Source: Raphanus sativus (Eukaryota; Streptophyta; Magnoliopsida; Brassicales; Brassicaceae). Taken from it: a stretch of DNA of 64,000 nt. Positions 60,637 to 64,000 of the stretch are shown in pieces. The notes beneath the pieces are model-generated. The model was given only the letters and a program-made list of their open reading frames with translations. It was not told where the DNA came from and ran no database searches. The position numbers and the translations under genes were made by a program. Positions within the stretch are counted from its first letter, which is position 1; each line of letters begins with the position of its first letter. The stretch lies in contig NC_079516.1 of NCBI RefSeq assembly GCF_000801105.2, forward strand, positions 744,001 through 808,000. The letters are read 5' to 3'.

Positions 60637-61092
60637 CTTGTAAACATTTAAGTTATTTAAATTTGAAAGCCCTTTGTCAAAAAACACACACAAGATTGTT
60701 GGATTCTTGACTTCAAAACCTTACAAGGCCTATACTATTTTGACATTATTACACGTCATAAACACATTTGCAAAACCCATTTAACTAACAAGATTTAATA
60801 ATAGGCCTTAGCGGTAGGCCCATTATTTCTGCTAAGTTCTATATGCAACTTGTATATTTAGAGTTTTATCTTTAACTAAGCCCACCACAGTTATACATTG
60901 TACGTATACAGGCTTTCATGTGACTAACAAGTTGATTACATTGGGACCATGAAGAGTAATTCTCTATGTCAAGTTGATGACTCTTGGAAGAATCAAGAAG
61001 CCAAGTTCTACTTCGAGACTGGTATACACAACAATCCCAAGAACACTGAAGTTACAGTATTTTTAATGGGTTTTCCTTCTTTTAAGTTCCAA
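60637..61092. other. Spacer between the protease array and the inverted CAT7 copy
   Basis: About 450 bp of unique-looking sequence with no recognised gene. It ends at the inverted-duplication boundary. Confidence 0.5.
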
Positions 61093-64000
61093 TTGAGTTA
61101 TTAAAAGCATGTATTAAGAGGCTTTTCGTGGATGTTAAAACACATAATACCATATGATATATATAGTTGCACGACTTGACTTATAACTAAAACAGCCACT
61201 TTTCGACATAACGAATGGAATAACTTTCTTTTACTTTTATTGGTGGAGTATAATTATATCAGATCTTGCAAGTTGCCAACACTTGCTATTATTTTGAGAA
61301 TTTAATCAAAAGAATCCTCAATGCTGAAAAATGTTGTGGAGGAAAACAAAATTTAGTACAAATGCTATAGCGATCTTTATCTGATATTTTCTATGCATAA
61401 CTAATAACTTAGGCATGTATATAAAAAGATAAAGAGTACTGATTGAGATATTTTATTGTTATTATACTTGGGATTGTTCCTATTTTAGTCTCTTTCGAAT
61501 ATTTTTTTTGTTTTTGTTAGGAAACAGAATATTCTATTTCTGTAAAGCGAATGTCAAAAATACAATATGTGCAAAAGTAAAAAGGTGGTCAATGAAAATC
61601 AAGAGACATACACTGTCGAGTGTCAACATCTTGAAAGTCATGACAAGTGAAGGCAAAGCTGTGAGTCTGTGACTATGACTCTGACAATTGACATTCACCA
61701 GTTTTCTTTTTGTACAACTTGCCTTGATTGCTACAAAAGTCGTTGAACTTTATTTTTGTCAGCGGTTTTGACTTTAATTTACATATTCTTTTCCCTTTTC
61801 TTTGGCTAAAATACATATCTCCTTCATGGGGATACTGTCGCTAGATGATCACTGATCAGATATATATACTTTTGTTCGCTTAAGATAACTTCAGATTCAC
61901 CTATATACTACTAGTTACTGTACATATCAAAATTAAACACGATGTCATGTAACAGCAATGTTTCAAAAAAAAAAGTAACAGCAATATATATACTTTAAAC
62001 TCCCCAATGTAAAAGGTCTTATTATCTTATGTACCAATACGCCCTCGAGTCCCTCCTCTACTTGCCCAACACAATAACATATTGGCTGTTTTGTTCATAT
62101 AAACAAACTTGTTAAACAACTCCTAGAAGATTTTCTTCGACCAAAAAAAAAAGCTTTCACCAAGTTTTGTTACTAGAAACATTCTTACCTCAAAATTCCG
62201 TTAATTCTTTCTAGACTTTCCACGTCTTTAAAATCAAGAGATCCATCTCCTTCAGCATCATAGCTCGCATGAACACTATAAAACACATACACAAGCACTG
62301 CCAACCCCGAGAAGAACCCGAATCTGATATACGAAGGAGCATCCAGCGATCCAAGCAAAAATATGTTCAAAAATATCGAAACGCAAGGAGTCCAAGGCAT
62401 CAACGGTACTCCCCAAAACTCAGGAGTTCTAGCTTGAGGCACAACACAATGGAATATCTGCACAATGGCTATAGCCGCCACACCACAGGCTCCAAGCATG
62501 AACCATTTTGGTGAACTGGACGGTGCTAGTTTCCATATTAACGTGAAGACAATAGAGGTTATGGAGAATAGACAAAGGAAGGAGAGTGTTGGCCATGGTT
62601 TGGTGTATCCAACCGCTACGTAACGCCGGAATATAACAGCGTTTGCAACCATGTAAAAGACGAAGAGGGTTCCAATTGAAACTAGGTTTAAAAGAACGTT
62701 TAGGTCTGTAAAGAGTGCGAGCGCCGCCGTGAAGATTCCTGAAAAAACAATACAACATTAGCACTTGAACAGAAGGATATGCTAATCAAAGATCCATATT
62801 CTTGAATTAGCTCAATCAGTCATATTGGTATTTGATAAGGCAGATATATTCTAAGATGTATAAAGCTGATTTTGTAACAAAAACAATTTGATGATACTGG
62901 AGGAACTTGTTCCGTTAGTTTGGTGCTTAAGAGTATTTTCTTTTTCTTTTTGCAAAAATTAGAGTTTAGTTCCACGTTCAAGATCTATCCTTCCTTATGT
63001 GTTTATGTCCTAACAAAACTAGGCAACGTCTCAAGAATTCTAAATTTTTAAAACAAAACACTCTCTCATATAAGATGGGTTATAGTCTTTTAGACAGTCT
63101 AAAACATAAGTACATATGTGGTTTATTAATAATTTTCGGTTTATAAAATATAGTATCCAAGCTCTTTAGATTAGTAAAATATGAGAGAGAGAAACAATGC
63201 TTACACAAACGAATATGCAAACAAAAGTAACTTGTGGGTCTAAAATAAATTCGCTACCACGACACGACTTCACCATTTCGAGAAAGTTATAATTTAAATA
63301 ATGATTCACCAAAGATCTTACACAACAATAATTAGCCAATTTTTATATTAGTGGCCAGACCAATGACCTGACCTAAAGATGTCATGCGCATAAGTTTATG
63401 TAAAGTTACGAAACAGAGAGCTCGAAAAGGTCACATTAAAGGACAAAAAGGACTAAAGAGACCCAACAATATGTCACGATCAAGACCGTTGAAAAGATTG
63501 AACTTTTTGAACCTAGTTGATGAACACGAGCACTACATTTTGTCGGATTTTATGTTCTAAATCGAGAACCAACACCAAAACAATCACATAAGAGCATAAG
63601 ACATGGCCTACATTAATATAGTCACACAGTCAAGAGAGGTACACGACTACAGCCACAATCACAAACAAAATTAGCTGGGAAATATTTTTTTAAAAAGATT
63701 TGATTTTTTGGTTTTGTTTTCTTCTTTCGTACGCGTATATTGTATGTAATCACGTGGAAAGTGTTGATCTACGCATTGCACTCAAATCCAAAAAGATCAT
63801 AGAAACAAAAAACAAGTGTTTTAAATTTGGGTCCCCACTCATTGTCTGTTTATCACTTGATGAAAATAAAACAGAGGAGAAACATAAACCGATCTTGACA
63901 AAAGGAAAAATATAAAAAAGAAATCTAACGTAACGTTATATTAAATTTCACGGCATTTACGTTGTTTTTAAACCTTATTAGATTTGTTAAATATTTAGTT
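61093..64000 (-). repeat. Right arm of the inverted duplication
   Basis: Reverse complement of 46388 down to 42236, without the foldback element. It continues past the window end. Small differences exist in non-coding parts (for example at 61747-61760, 61855 and 62136-62140), so it is not just the same sequence assembled twice without change. Confidence 0.93.
62185..62738 (-). CDS. CAT7: CAT7 second copy, last exon (partial gene)
   Basis: Exon 4 of a second CAT7 copy in inverted orientation, from the intron acceptor (CAG at 62739-62741) to TAA at 62185-62187. It encodes the same 184 residues as the first copy: translations in three frames agree between the two. The intron upstream runs beyond the window, so whether exons 1-3 are present, and whether the copy is functional, cannot be seen here. 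Confidence 0.88.

Overview
The window is plant nuclear DNA: AT-rich, with intron-split genes using GT-AG splice sites, many small DNA transposons and one 100-base assembly gap. Gene content and order fit a Brassicaceae species, most likely Brassica or a close relative. From memory, the order class-2 hemoglobin, SMR1, a UTP7-type WD40 protein, PDK1, myotubularin, MYB-like genes, CAT7 and a family-4 glycosyltransferase matches Arabidopsis chromosome 3 around AT3G10520 to AT3G10630. Locus names are recalled, not searched.

Layout. 0-6.1 kb: the 3' part of a RING-finger gene, a class-2 hemoglobin gene with a one-base frameshift in exon 1, two Tourist-like MITEs joined head to tail, and the cell-cycle inhibitor SMR1. 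6.2-12.9 kb: gene-poor sequence with two Helitrons, a run of 32 G and a short hAT element. 13-25 kb: three intact housekeeping or signalling genes. UTP7 has site II and telo-box motifs upstream. PDK1 and MTM1 are convergent. I could join every exon of these three genes into an open frame. 25-31.7 kb: transposon remnants and a sulfite reductase pseudogene carrying a small hAT insertion. 31.7-38.9 kb: a tandemly duplicated pair of MYB/SANT genes (A-B, A'-C), with A' broken. 40.8-45.3 kb: CAT7, a cationic amino acid transporter, whose last intron holds a 1.2-kb foldback element with tRNA-like sequence in both arms. 47.4 kb: assembly gap. 49.9-51.3 kb: a single-exon glycosyltransferase, then a tRNA-Gly gene. 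52-60.6 kb: an array of aspartic-protease-like sequences (one intact gene, one pseudogene, two 3' fragments) in which degraded tRNA-Gly copies travel with the repeats. 61.1-64 kb: an inverted, nearly identical copy of the 3' half of CAT7 that lacks the foldback element and runs off the window.

Working relations. PDK1 (a phosphoinositide-binding kinase) and MTM1 (a 3-phosphoinositide phosphatase) both act in phosphoinositide signalling. Otherwise the genes look like neighbours by ancestry rather than a pathway. The most unusual part is 40-64 kb, where an inverted duplication, a tRNA-bearing foldback element, a tandem gene/tRNA array and an unoccupied hAT site let the order of several rearrangements be read. 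I found no CRISPR array, operon or viral gene.
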